A DNA stretch of 64,000 nucleotides from Planctomycetota bacterium (GTDB taxonomy: Bacteria > Planctomycetota > Phycisphaerae > Phycisphaerales > UBA1924), in contig CAUJHH010000026.1 of NCBI GenBank assembly GCA_963204725.1, positions 1 to 64,000 of the forward strand, in the 5' to 3' direction. Position 1 is the stretch's first letter; each line of letters opens with the position of its first letter. Shown one piece after another: positions 16,441 through 25,120 of this stretch. The position numbers and the translations under genes are program-made. The notes beneath the pieces are model-generated. The model did no database searches. It worked only from the letters and a program-made list of their open reading frames with translations, and was not told where the DNA came from.

Positions 16441-17775
16441 TTATCCCAGCGGGAATCGCTTGCAGAGGGCCCGCACATCGGCGCGGACCGCTGATGTCGC
16501 TGCGGTGAGCGCCGCCTCGCCCTGAACGCCTGCGCTCAGCACGCGATCGATCAGTGTCGCAACGTCCTTCATCTCCGCTTCCTTGAATCCGCGGGTCGTC
16601 AGCGCGGGTGTGCCGAGGCGCAGGCCGCTCGTGACGCGAGGCGGTCGCGGATCGTCCGGGATTCCATTCTTGTTCGTGATGATCCCTGCCTGCTCCAGCC
16701 ACTTCTCGCCGTCCGCGCCGGTCAACTGTTCGCTCTTGGCGCGGAGGTCGACGAGCATGAGGTGGTTGTCCGTGCCGCCGGAGGTGATGCGGTACCCCTT
16801 CTCGACAAGCGCGCCCGCGAGTGTTTTGGCGTTCTTCACGACCTGCTCGGAGTAGGCCTTGAACTCCGGACGCAGGGCCTCGCCGAACGCCACGGCCTTG
16901 GCGGCGATGATGTGCATGAGCGGGCCGCCCTGGACGCCGGGGAAGAGGGCCTTGTCGATCTTCTTGGCGAGTTCCTCGTCGTTGGTGAGGATGAGTCCGC
17001 CGCGGGGCCCGCGGAGGGTTTTGTGGGTCGTGGTTGTGACGACGTGGGCGTGCGGGAAGGGAGAGGGGTGGACGCCGGTGGCGACGAGGCCGGCGATGTG
17101 CGCGATGTCGGCCATGAGGAGTGCGCCGCAGGCATCGGCGATCTCACGGAACTTTGCGAAGTCGATGGTGCGCGGGTAGGCGGAGTAGCCGCACATCAGG
17201 AGCTTTGGCTTGTGCTCCATGCAGACGGCGCGCATGGCGTCGTAGTCGATCCGCTCGTGCTCGGGGTGGTCCTTGTCGTAGTGCAAGGGGTAGTGAACGG
17301 GCTTGTAGAACGTGCCCGAGAAGTTGATCTTCATCCCGTGGGAGAGGTGGCCTCCATCTTTGAGGACGAGGGAGCAGAAGGTGTCTCCGGGCTGGAGGAG
17401 GGCCATGAAGGCGGCGGTGTTTGCCTGTGCGCCGGAGTGGGGCTGGACGTTGGCGAACTTTGCGCCGAAGAGTTTCGTGGCCCGCTCGCGCGCCACATCC
17501 TCGATCTTGTCGTGGAATTCGCATCCGCCGTAGTACCGCGCGCCGGGGTACCCCTCGGCGTACTTGTTGGTCAGGCACGTCCCCATGGCGTGCATCACGG
17601 CGTGGCTGACGTGGTTCTCGCTGGCGATCAGTTCCAGCGTTGTTTCCTGCCGATCGCGCTCCTTGTCGATCAGTGCGGCGACCTCGGGATCGCGCGTGCC
17701 GAGGAGGCCGAGCACGGCGTCTGTGATCGGGTCGGCCTGGTGGGCGGCATGTTCCGGATGCAGGGTGTTCGGCAT
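16441..17775 (-). CDS. glyA: Serine hydroxymethyltransferase
   Basis: A 444-residue PLP enzyme interconverting serine and glycine with tetrahydrofolate. The PLP lysine is Lys252 in [15 protein letters not shown]. Other signatures are [24 protein letters not shown] and [10 protein letters not shown]. Length and sequence are typical of bacterial GlyA throughout. The cytoplasmic enzyme supplies one-carbon units. The ATG at 17775 begins a short non-conserved N-terminal extension (about 18 residues). It appears monocistronic, with 300 nt of non-coding DNA upstream. Confidence 0.97.
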   Translation of the reverse strand: MPNTLHPEHAAHQADPITDAVLGLLGTRDPEVAALIDKERDRQETTLELIASENHVSHAVMHAMGTCLTNKYAEGYPGARYYGGCEFHDKIEDVARERATKLFGAKFANVQPHSGAQANTAAFMALLQPGDTFCSLVLKDGGHLSHGMKINFSGTFYKPVHYPLHYDKDHPEHERIDYDAMRAVCMEHKPKLLMCGYSAYPRTIDFAKFREIADACGALLMADIAHIAGLVATGVHPSPFPHAHVVTTTTHKTLRGPRGGLILTNDEELAKKIDKALFPGVQGGPLMHIIAAKAVAFGEALRPEFKAYSEQVVKNAKTLAGALVEKGYRITSGGTDNHLMLVDLRAKSEQLTGADGEKWLEQAGIITNKNGIPDDPRPPRVTSGLRLGTPALTTRGFKEAEMKDVATLIDRVLSAGVQGEAALTAATSAVRADVRALCKRFPLG

Positions 17776-18081
17776 AGGTGCCGAAGGATACGCGAGAGTG
17801 CTCGGCAGAGTCGGCCCGCGGGCGAAGCGTCCATACCCCTATGGCTGCGTATGTGATTCGAGAACGGCGATCGTCAGCTTGTCCGAGACATCGGTTTATA
17901 GATCGAGCTGTGGAGATCAACCGTTGTCTCTCGCGGGGCCAGGATGAGGATTCCCATTCCGGTCGCTTTCAGGAGCGACAGCTTGTCCATGTGAGCGGCG
18001 ACGGGCCGCGGCCGCGGCAATCAGATGCAGTGCTTGAGCGGGGCGGGCTGAACGCTTCGAGATCGGATCGGGCTGTGGCGT
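17776..18081 (-). other. Intergenic region upstream of glyA
   Basis: About 306 nt with no supported gene. It contains a small stem GTCGCT-TTCAGG-AGCGAC near 17964-17981. SHMT genes are sometimes riboswitch-controlled, but I do not see a recognisable glycine, THF or SAM aptamer core. Confidence 0.4.
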
Positions 18082-19140
18082 TCAGATCCACCCCATGTGG
18101 CGCGCGAGGAAGAAGAGTCCGACGAAAACGCCCATCTTGAAGAGCCACGTGAGGAACGCCAGCGCGACTGCATCGGCTAGATCGAGCTCGAAGGACTCCA
18201 TCAGCAAGCCGATGTAGACCGCGAGTGGCACAACGAACGAGAGCCATGGAATGGGGAGGTAATTGAAGAGGAAGTTGACCACGTCCGCGATGGCGAAGAT
18301 GCCGGCGAGACGGAGTCCGATGATGTGGAGCGGTTCATCGAAGCCCGCCAAGACGAAGCCGACGATGACGTACGCGATGAGGCCGAAGGGCACCGAGAGC
18401 ATGAACTGCATCAGATAGACGACCGAGAGCTCGAACCCCGCCTGGTGCCACGCCAGAAGGAACGAGATGGGGAGTGCGATCGCCATATGGATGAGCGGCT
18501 TGGTGTACGCCTCGCGCGCGACCTGGCGCGAATACTCCGCGTCGTTCTGGCGATTGTTCCGCTTTGCGTTGACCGTGCCGCACTCGGGGCAGCGGACGGT
18601 GGGCGCGCCGGTCATGTCGTAGCCGCACTTTGAGCACTTCTTTCCGGCTCCGGCGAGCTTTCCGGTTCCGACGTTTCGGCCGGTTTCGGTGTTGTAGCCG
18701 CACGCGGTGCAGATCACGGAGTTCTTTGACATGATGCGGCCGCAGCAGGCGCAGCTGCCCTTGTGGCGCGGGGTGGCGCGGGCGGGCTTGTCTTCACGCA
18801 CGACGTCGATGCGCTGGGAGGCGATGCCTTCTGCGCCTCTTTCTGCGGCGGCGAGCGCGGCGAGTTCATCCGCGGGCAGGGTCTCGTCCGCGAGGGGGAT
18901 CGTTCCGTCGTCGGCGGCGCCGAGGTCGGTGGGTTCGCCGAGCAGGTCGGCGGGTTCATCGGCCGGATCGCCCGCGGATTGGAGGGGGGATTGGGCGGGC
19001 GCGTGTGAACGTTGCGAACGGACCTTTGCGTCGCACGCGGCACAGAAGTAGCGGCCACGGGCGTCCTTGGTTCGGGGCTTGCCAGCGACGTCGGTTCCGC
19101 AGTGGAAGCAGAGCTTGCGTGTGGCGGGCGCGTCGGACAT
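18082..19140 (-). CDS. Zinc-ribbon membrane protein of unknown function
   Basis: A 352-residue protein. The second ATG (19140) is chosen because GGAGG sits 6 nt before it. The N-terminal half carries several Cys pairs: CFHCGTDV with CAAC (about 8-40), CACCGRIM with CTACGYN, and CSKCGYDM with CPECGTV, that is, repeated zinc-ribbon knuckles separated by an acidic linker. The C-terminal half has about four to five hydrophobic helices (LPISFLLAWHQAGF onward) resembling Yip1-like integral membrane domains. Zinc ribbons on the cytoplasmic side suggest interaction with nucleic acid or protein. No function can be assigned. Downstream of manA by 68 nt, possibly in the same transcript. Confidence 0.75.
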   Translation of the reverse strand: MSDAPATRKLCFHCGTDVAGKPRTKDARGRYFCAACDAKVRSQRSHAPAQSPLQSAGDPADEPADLLGEPTDLGAADDGTIPLADETLPADELAALAAAERGAEGIASQRIDVVREDKPARATPRHKGSCACCGRIMSKNSVICTACGYNTETGRNVGTGKLAGAGKKCSKCGYDMTGAPTVRCPECGTVNAKRNNRQNDAEYSRQVAREAYTKPLIHMAIALPISFLLAWHQAGFELSVVYLMQFMLSVPFGLIAYVIVGFVLAGFDEPLHIIGLRLAGIFAIADVVNFLFNYLPIPWLSFVVPLAVYIGLLMESFELDLADAVALAFLTWLFKMGVFVGLFFLARHMGWI

Positions 19141-19208
19141 CGGCATCCTCCCGACTTTCCTTCAGCCGGCCCAGTGTACTGGGATTGCGCCATCACGGGG
19201 GCGCGGAT

Positions 19209-20276
19209 TCAGAGGCCGCGCACGTCGGTGCGGAGGACGGTGGCGTCGCGTTCGGCGACGAGGAGCGCGTCTGAGATGAGCGAGGCGGGGACCAGCGCGG
19301 TCTGGCCCTGGGCGATGGCAACGCCGGGAAACTTGCCTGCGTGCGAGCGGAGGGAGGCGCAGCCACGGAGGAGCATCAGGACCTGTGGTCGCGGTTCGGC
19401 GCTCTCGATCGTGAGCGGCGTGGGGGCTCCGGGCGCGAGCCGGATCTCGTCGATGTCGAAGTAGCCGGTGGCGACGTGGCGTGTCCGGTCCGTGCCGGGA
19501 GGGAGGCGTGTGGCGTCGCGGGCCTCTTCGAACTGGATGCAGGCGAGCGAGGGCTCGACGTGGAGCTCGCGGCCCTTGCGCCCGTATTCCTTTGCCCAGT
19601 CGTAGACGCGGAACGTGGTATCGCTGGGCGTCTGGATCTCGGCGACGAGAACGCCCGCGCCGAGGGCGTGGACTGTGCCGCTCGGAAGGTTGTGGCACTC
19701 GCCGGGGATCGCGGGGACACGTTCAAGGAGATCGACAACGGCTTCGCCCGAGCCGGTGGAGAGCGCGGCGCGGAAATCGGCAGCGGTGACGCCCTTGCGG
19801 ACACCCTTGAAGATGACGCTGTCGGGCTCGGCATCGAGGACGTACCAGCACTCGGTCTTCAGGTGTGCGCCGGGGTGCTCGCGGCAGTAGGTGATGCTTG
19901 GATGGACCTGCACCGAGAGGTGCTCGCGGGCGTCGAGGTATTTGACCAGAAGCGGGAACGCCTGATGGGGCGCGGGCCTGCATGCACCGAAGAGTGAAGC
20001 GCCCCAGGCGGCGCATGCGGCGGAGATGGGCTGTCCGGCGAGGGGGCCGTTGAGGACGATCGAGTGTGCCGCGCCCCCACCGCCACCGGAGGCGGACGTT
20101 GACCCGAGGTCGGCGAGTTCCCAGCTCTCACCAACGAGTGTGCCGGGTGTGAGACGCTTTCCGAGGCCTTCCAGGCGTCGGCCTCCCCAGACTTTCTCTT
20201 TGAGGATGGGCTCAAAGAGGAGCGGGTACACAGCGGCGTGTGAAGTCGCGTCGGGGGCGGCGTTGGGAGGGATCAT
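19209..20276 (-). CDS. manA: Mannose-6-phosphate isomerase, class I
   Basis: A 355-residue cupin enzyme linking fructose-6-phosphate and mannose-6-phosphate. It begins the conserved part with LLFEPILKEKVWGGRRLEGLG; the zinc ligands are in LSVQVHPS (Gln, His), LKTECWYVLDA (Glu) and SGTVHALGAG (His), and AEIQTPSDTTFRVYDW follows. It provides mannose for surface glycans, fitting the epimerase at 14718. The gene lies 30 nt downstream of the FabZ-type dehydratase on the same strand, so it may be in an operon with the mini-histone gene. Confidence 0.93.
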   Translation of the reverse strand: MIPPNAAPDATSHAAVYPLLFEPILKEKVWGGRRLEGLGKRLTPGTLVGESWELADLGSTSASGGGGGAAHSIVLNGPLAGQPISAACAAWGASLFGACRPAPHQAFPLLVKYLDAREHLSVQVHPSITYCREHPGAHLKTECWYVLDAEPDSVIFKGVRKGVTAADFRAALSTGSGEAVVDLLERVPAIPGECHNLPSGTVHALGAGVLVAEIQTPSDTTFRVYDWAKEYGRKGRELHVEPSLACIQFEEARDATRLPPGTDRTRHVATGYFDIDEIRLAPGAPTPLTIESAEPRPQVLMLLRGCASLRSHAGKFPGVAIAQGQTALVPASLISDALLVAERDATVLRTDVRGL

Positions 20277-20306
20277 GCGAAGGGCTCTATCGGCGATTCG
20301 GATCGA

Positions 20307-20873
20307 TCAGGGATGGTCGACCAGTTTGGCATCACCGAGGGAGAGTCCCGAGAGCTTGGCCTCGAACGCGATGCGATTGCCGACGACTCCCTGCACGTCG
20401 CTGACAAACCGGCGCATGCTCCACTTCACGTCTCGGCAGAGGATGTGGAGCGTGTCGCCGGGGCAGACCGCGCTGCGGAAGACGCAATCGTCGATTCGCA
20501 TGAACGCGGAGAGCACCGGATGCGGGCGCCGGACGTTGTACGCGTAGCAGGCAAGCTGGGCGGCGGTCTCGACCATGAGCACGCCGGGGAAGAGTGCTTT
20601 CTCCGGGAAGTGGCCGGGAACCCAGAACTCGTCGTCGCGGACATGCTTGACGCCCACGCAGCGTTTGTAGTCGTCGCTGGTCCAGACGAGCGCATCCAGC
20701 AGCATCATGATGCCGCGGTGGGGAAGGAAGCGTCTGAGCCCCACTTGATCGATTGCGCACGCAGACAGGTCGATCTCGGAGAGATCGAAAAGAAGCTTCC
20801 CCGCGTTGTCGGGTGCTGCCCCGGGGGCAGCCACAGCGGTTGCTTGATCAGCCAGGGGATCCGGTACCTGCAT
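20307..20873 (-). CDS. FabZ-type 3-hydroxyacyl-ACP dehydratase family protein
   Basis: A 188-residue hot-dog fold protein. It shows the FabZ signatures FLPHRGIMMLLDAL and GHFPEKALFPGVLMVETAAQ, containing the catalytic His (GHFPE) and Glu (LMVE). It is longer than typical FabZ (about 150) because of a roughly 45-residue Ala-rich N-terminal extension. GGAG lies 7 nt before the ATG, supporting this start, which sits inside the end of the mini-histone gene (26-nt overlap in another frame). It could act in fatty acid synthesis or on a specialised acyl chain. The canonical acpP-fabF pair is elsewhere (5345). Confidence 0.85.
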   Translation of the reverse strand: MQVPDPLADQATAVAAPGAAPDNAGKLLFDLSEIDLSACAIDQVGLRRFLPHRGIMMLLDALVWTSDDYKRCVGVKHVRDDEFWVPGHFPEKALFPGVLMVETAAQLACYAYNVRRPHPVLSAFMRIDDCVFRSAVCPGDTLHILCRDVKWSMRRFVSDVQGVVGNRIAFEAKLSGLSLGDAKLVDHP

Positions 20874-21036
20874 CTCGAATCTCCAGGATCTTCTGTCGCA
20901 CTTCCTGAGCGGCCTCTTTGATCTGTTGCATGGTCTGACGGGCTCGGGTCCCTGCGGCCTTGTTGCCGCCTTCGGCCTTGGCGATGTCGTCCTCGGCTTC
21001 GACGATGAGCTTCTTCAGGCGATCGAATGATTCCAA
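20848..21036 (-). CDS. Hc1-like mini-histone
   Basis: A 62-residue helical protein starting with TTG, with GAGGTG 4 nt upstream. The sequence FDRLKKLIVEAEDDIAKAEG, then GNKAAGTRARQTMQQIKEAAQEVRQK, matches the N-terminal helical part of chlamydial Hc1 histone H1-like proteins (which read IQHDLAKAEKGNKAAAQRVR). It lacks their long Lys-rich C-terminal tail, as seen in short Hc1-like proteins of planctomycetes. Likely a nucleoid-associated protein, although without the basic tail DNA binding may be weak. Its 3' end overlaps the dehydratase start by 26 nt, indicating translational coupling. Confidence 0.75.
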   Translation of the reverse strand: MESFDRLKKLIVEAEDDIAKAEGGNKAAGTRARQTMQQIKEAAQEVRQKILEIRDAGTGSPG

Positions 21037-21158
21037 CGTGCACCTCGCTTAGTGCCAGTCCTGAGTGGCTTGGCCCTGTATTCTCGCCAGAAAGCGGTTC
21101 CGAGCAAGTGGCACCGATCACAAATCAAACGAATAAGGAATTTATTCCAAACCGGCAT

Positions 21159-22181
21159 TCAACAGCGTGAGACCTGCGGAACGACGCGTTCGAGCACTTC
21201 GAGCGCACCATGAACATACCGCGCGTTGCCCTCGCGATCGAGCAGCAACGGCACGCTCGCCGCAGCGAGCACACGCCGGATATTCGCGATGGTGGAGTGA
21301 TCTTCGCCATTGTCGAGCCCGAGTTCGCGGCGAGCGCGCGCGAGCGTGGCGACGGGCTTGACGCCGCAGAGCGCCTGCTCGTGGCCCCAATACTGGCGTT
21401 CGAGGTAGAGCGCGTCTTCGCACCAGTGGCCGGCGTGGACGAGCGCGAGGTCGATCAGGACGCAGGTCTTGGGAGAATCGGGCATCGGGGGCGTGCGGAT
21501 CATGGCGTTGCCAAGGTGAAGGTCGCCGTGGCACCACGCGTTGATGGGTCGGTCACTCCAACGCTCCACGAGGCGCGGCACGAGCTTTTGGACGCGTTTG
21601 AGCGCCTCATTCCATTTCTGCTGCTCGGCGACGACACCGTTGCGCAGGTGCTCGCGGGCCTTTGCGATGTGCGTGACCCAATCTGGGGGCTCTGGGGCTG
21701 GCGCGATCGGGCGGGCCAGTGCGGCGCACTGCTGGAATCTCGCGGCGGCGTGGAGGAGTTGGTCGAAGGCATCGCCGGTCGGGCGCGTGTTGAGGGGCTT
21801 TCCGGGGAGACGTTCCAAGACCAGCCACGCGAGGTCGTAGCCGCCGACGGACTCGCCACACGCGAGCACGCGCGGCGAGGGGAGCGTGTGTGACTCGATG
21901 GAGTCGAACTCGTCGTGCTCAACGCCCCCGAGCAGGACTGTCCAGAGATGCTCGGATGGGCCAACGGGGACCTTGACCATGACCTCGCGCGGCTCTGGCC
22001 CGAGGCGCGGGTCCGTCCACGACGCCAGACCGGTGGCTGCACCGCCACGCTGCCATACCGAGCGGAACCACTGGATGGGGCCGAGGCGTCCCTCGCAAGC
22101 CTCTCCGAGAGCAGGGGCAAGCGACTCGCCGAGGTTGTGCTGATCGCACGTTCGATTGGCGTGATGGTGATCGGCGGCCAA
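21159..22181 (-). CDS. APH/choline kinase-like phosphotransferase family protein
   Basis: A 340-residue protein with the kinase catalytic loop INAWCHGDLHLGNAMI (H-G-D-x-H-x-x-x-N) and the metal-binding Asp region VLIDLALVHAGHWCEDALYL. This is the aminoglycoside phosphotransferase/choline kinase fold. The N-lobe is divergent, and the substrate cannot be told; many chromosomal members act on sugars or small metabolites rather than antibiotics. The exact start is uncertain since the first 25 residues are poorly conserved. It follows rsmA by 88 nt on the same strand. Confidence 0.75.
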   Translation of the reverse strand: MAADHHHANRTCDQHNLGESLAPALGEACEGRLGPIQWFRSVWQRGGAATGLASWTDPRLGPEPREVMVKVPVGPSEHLWTVLLGGVEHDEFDSIESHTLPSPRVLACGESVGGYDLAWLVLERLPGKPLNTRPTGDAFDQLLHAAARFQQCAALARPIAPAPEPPDWVTHIAKAREHLRNGVVAEQQKWNEALKRVQKLVPRLVERWSDRPINAWCHGDLHLGNAMIRTPPMPDSPKTCVLIDLALVHAGHWCEDALYLERQYWGHEQALCGVKPVATLARARRELGLDNGEDHSTIANIRRVLAAASVPLLLDREGNARYVHGALEVLERVVPQVSRC

Positions 22182-22269
22182 ACCCTTCTCCGTCCGGTCG
22201 TGATCGCGTGTCGAGCGGCCAAACGAGACTTCAACTCAACATACCGCGCCGAGGGCGTGCGTGTGCGGT

Positions 22270-23100
22270 TCAAGTGGCGGGAATGGCGTCGGCGAGCGCA
22301 ACCATTTGCGCGACGGTGAGTTGCTCGGCGCGAAGCGTTGGCTCGATTCCACCCGGCCAGGGGATATTCCTCCCGAGAATCCCCCCGAGTTGTTTGCGGC
22401 GCTGTGCGAAGACGCGCTGTGTGATGGCGGCAAGGTGCGCCGGATTTGTGGTGAGGGGGTGTGCGAGCCGGGTGATGGAGATCATTGCGCTCGTCACATC
22501 GGGCCTCGGCCAGAAGCACTCGCGCGGGAGTGTGGCGATGTGGCGGACCTCCGCGAGGGCCTGGGCGATGATGCTGATCTGGCCATAGTCCTTGGAACCC
22601 GGTCCGGCGGCGAGCCGATCCGCGACCTCTCGCTGGATCGTGACAAAGAGACCGTTGCAGCGAGGATGATCGATCAGCAGCGTGAGGATGAGCGGGGTGG
22701 CTGCGCCGTAGGGGAGATTCGCGACGAGCGTGAATGGACGCTCGGAGAGCGCGGCGACAGCGGCGGCGGAGAGCTCTCGCTTGTTCTCGAGGCAGTCGCC
22801 TTCGATCAAGGTGAGGCGAGGTCCATGCTCAAGGTGTGCGCCGAGGCGTTCGCGGTTGAGCGCTGCGAGGCCGGCGTCGAGTTCGCAGGCGATGACTCGG
22901 CAGCCGCGGGACAGGAGCTCTTCGGTGAGGGTGCCGGTGCCTGGGCCGATCTCGAGCACGAGATCGCCGGCACGGACCGCGCTGGCATCGACGAGCTTAC
23001 GGATCAGGTTGTGGTCGATGAGAAAGTTCTGACCGAGTGACTTCTTTGGCGCGAGGCCATGGGAGTCGAGGAGTTGGCGGATCTCTGTGAGGGTCTGCAT
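22270..23100 (-). CDS. rsmA: 16S rRNA dimethyladenosine transferase
   Basis: A 276-residue KsgA/RsmA methyltransferase. N-terminus APKKSLGQNFLIDHNLIRKL is diagnostic. SAM-binding motif LEIGPGTGTLTEELL, acidic loop ACELDAG, and catalytic NLPYGAATPLI follow. It dimethylates two adjacent adenines near the 3' end of 16S rRNA during small-subunit assembly. The ATG at 23100 is chosen because the conserved family N-terminus begins there. The frame remains open upstream for almost 2 kb only as an antisense shadow of polX. It is divergent from polX across 105 nt. Confidence 0.96.
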   Translation of the reverse strand: MQTLTEIRQLLDSHGLAPKKSLGQNFLIDHNLIRKLVDASAVRAGDLVLEIGPGTGTLTEELLSRGCRVIACELDAGLAALNRERLGAHLEHGPRLTLIEGDCLENKRELSAAAVAALSERPFTLVANLPYGAATPLILTLLIDHPRCNGLFVTIQREVADRLAAGPGSKDYGQISIIAQALAEVRHIATLPRECFWPRPDVTSAMISITRLAHPLTTNPAHLAAITQRVFAQRRKQLGGILGRNIPWPGGIEPTLRAEQLTVAQMVALADAIPAT

Positions 23101-23205
23101 GGTGGCGTCGAACCGAGCGTACGCCCGCGGCACGAGCGGGGAGTCGGCGTGTGTGGGACCGGCGCAGCGTGCAATCACCCGCGCCGGCTCCTTACACTCC
23201 GGGTC

Positions 23206-25047
23206 ATGAGCTTCAACGATCGCCTCGCCGAACGGTTCGAACGCATCGCGAAGATTCTTGAGCTGCTCGGCGAGGACAAGTTCCGCGTGAACGCGCACGC
23301 GCGGGCGGCGCGGACGGTCGAGGGGCAGGCGGCGGATCTCTCGACGCTTGCGGGGGACAAGAAGGCGCTGACGGCGATCGAGGGGATCGGGCCGAAGATC
23401 GCCGACAAGATCATCGAGTTCGCGACGAGCGGGAAGATCACGGAGCTCGAGGAGCTGGAGGCGCGGGTGCCGCCGGGGCTGATGCGCGTGATGGAGATCC
23501 CGGGGCTGGGGCCGAAGACGGTCGCGATGCTGTGGCAACAGGCGAGGGTGGAGTCGCTGGAGGACCTGAAGCGGATCATCGACGACGGGTCGATCCTGAC
23601 GCTGCCTCGCATGGGCGAGAAGAGCGTCGAGAAGATCAAGAAGTCGATGGCATTCGCGGCGGAGGGGAACAAGCGTCTGGAGTTGGGTGTGGCGATGCCG
23701 CTGGCGGAGCTGATTGTTTATGAGGTCCAGAAGTGGCCGGGTGTGGAGCGTGCGGCGTTCGCGGGATCGCTGCGGCGGGGCAAGGACACCATCGGTGACA
23801 TCGACATCCTGGTCGCCACGAGCGATATGGCCGGAACGGGCGAGCGGTTCACGAAGCTGCCGGGCGTGGTCGAGGTGCTGTCGAGCGGCGAGGGCAAGAG
23901 CTCGGTCAGGATGCGGGCGTCGGCGGATCTGAACAGGTGGGGCGCGGATGCGGATGGGCAGGGCGTGCAGGTGGACCTGCGGGTGATCCCGCTGGATCGC
24001 TGGGGCGCCGCGATGATGTATTTCACGGGTTCGAAGGAGCACAACATCCGGATGCGCGAGCGTGCGCTGCGGCGGGGGCAGACGCTGACGGAATGGGGGC
24101 TCTTCCCGAATCCGGATGATGGGGATCCGACGCCACCTCACAAGCGCGGGATCAAGCCGATTGCGGCGGCGACGGAGGGTGAGGTGTTCGCGGCGCTTGA
24201 GTTGGAGGAGATCGCGCCGGAGATCCGCGAGGATCGGGGTGAGGTCGATCTCGCGGAACACAAGGGGGAGAAGGGCGGGAAGGGAGGGGATGGCCCCCAC
24301 CGCCTGCCGCGGTTGATTGAGGTGAAGGACATCAGGTCGGAGCTCCACGCGCACACGACGGCGTCGGACGGGAAGATGTCGATCGTGGAACTGGCGGGCG
24401 AGGCGAAGCGGCGCGGGTTCCACACGATCACGGTGACGGATCACTCGAAGTCGTCGGCGGTCGCGGGCGGGCTGAGCCCGGAGCGGCTGGTCGAGCACAT
24501 CGAGGCGATCCACGCGGCGCGGAAGGACGTCACGGGGATCACGATTCTGGCGGGATCGGAGGTGGACATCCTCGCGGATGGGTCGCTCGACTATGAGGAC
24601 GCGTTGCTGAGGCGGCTGGATCTGGTGGTGGCGAGCCCGCACGCGTCGCTCTCGCAGGAGCCTGTCGTGGCGACGGAGCGACTGGTGCGGGCGATCTCCC
24701 ACCCGCTGGTGCACATTCTGGGGCATCCGACGGGACGGTTGCTCAATCGCAGACCGGGTCTGGAGCCGGACATGCGGGAGATCTATGCGGTGGCCAAGGC
24801 GCACGATGTCGCGCTGGAGATCAATGCCCATTGGATGCGGCTGGACCTGCGGGACACGCATGTGAAGGGGGCGATGGAGGCGGGGTGCCTGGTTTCGATC
24901 GACTGCGACGTGCACGACCCGAGGGACTTTGACAACCTGCGGTATGGAGTGGTGACGGCCCGCCGGGGGTGGGTGACGCCGGAGCGGTGCGTGAACACGT
25001 GGGATGCGGCGGTGCTGCACGAGTGGTTGGGGAAAAAGAGGCAATAG
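23206..25047 (+). CDS. polX: X-family DNA polymerase with PHP domain
   Basis: A 613-residue two-domain repair polymerase. Residues 1-110 hold the helix-hairpin-helix region (GIGPKIADKI, IPGLGPKTVAMLW). The palm has the X-family motif AGSLRRGKDTIGDIDIL with catalytic Asp198 and Asp200. A Lys/Gly-rich linker (about 345-365) leads to the PHP domain (ELHAHTTASDG, VTDHSKSS, GSEVDI, then ILGHPTGR and an SIDCDVH block), which in bacterial PolX gives metal-dependent 3'-5' exonuclease and AP endonuclease activity. It probably fills short gaps in base excision repair. The stop codon lies inside a short heptamer repeat. Confidence 0.95.
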   Translation: MSFNDRLAERFERIAKILELLGEDKFRVNAHARAARTVEGQAADLSTLAGDKKALTAIEGIGPKIADKIIEFATSGKITELEELEARVPPGLMRVMEIPGLGPKTVAMLWQQARVESLEDLKRIIDDGSILTLPRMGEKSVEKIKKSMAFAAEGNKRLELGVAMPLAELIVYEVQKWPGVERAAFAGSLRRGKDTIGDIDILVATSDMAGTGERFTKLPGVVEVLSSGEGKSSVRMRASADLNRWGADADGQGVQVDLRVIPLDRWGAAMMYFTGSKEHNIRMRERALRRGQTLTEWGLFPNPDDGDPTPPHKRGIKPIAAATEGEVFAALELEEIAPEIREDRGEVDLAEHKGEKGGKGGDGPHRLPRLIEVKDIRSELHAHTTASDGKMSIVELAGEAKRRGFHTITVTDHSKSSAVAGGLSPERLVEHIEAIHAARKDVTGITILAGSEVDILADGSLDYEDALLRRLDLVVASPHASLSQEPVVATERLVRAISHPLVHILGHPTGRLLNRRPGLEPDMREIYAVAKAHDVALEINAHWMRLDLRDTHVKGAMEAGCLVSIDCDVHDPRDFDNLRYGVVTARRGWVTPERCVNTWDAAVLHEWLGKKRQ

Positions 25048-25066
25048 GCAGTGGGCAGTAGGCAAT
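25039..25066. repeat. Heptamer tandem repeat (RGGCART x4) over the polX stop
   Basis: Four adjacent 7-nt units: AGGCAAT, AGGCAGT, GGGCAGT, AGGCAAT. The polX stop codon TAG is formed across the first two units. Slippage here could change the C-terminal residues of PolX. Confidence 0.6.
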
Positions 25067-25120
25067 GGAAGCGGAATGATCGGGAGACTTGGTGGGGCGG
25101 AATCGGCCTAAACTGGCGGC

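Noticed and set aside
17776-18081. Possible riboswitch upstream of glyA
   Set aside because: No recognisable glycine, THF, SAM or other aptamer core; only small unrelated stems.
22270-25065. A very long open frame (over 900 codons) on the minus strand
   Set aside because: Only its last 276 codons (22270-23100) are a real gene (rsmA). The rest is antisense to polX, is rich in Arg/His/Pro and has no protein signature; high GC keeps stop codons rare.
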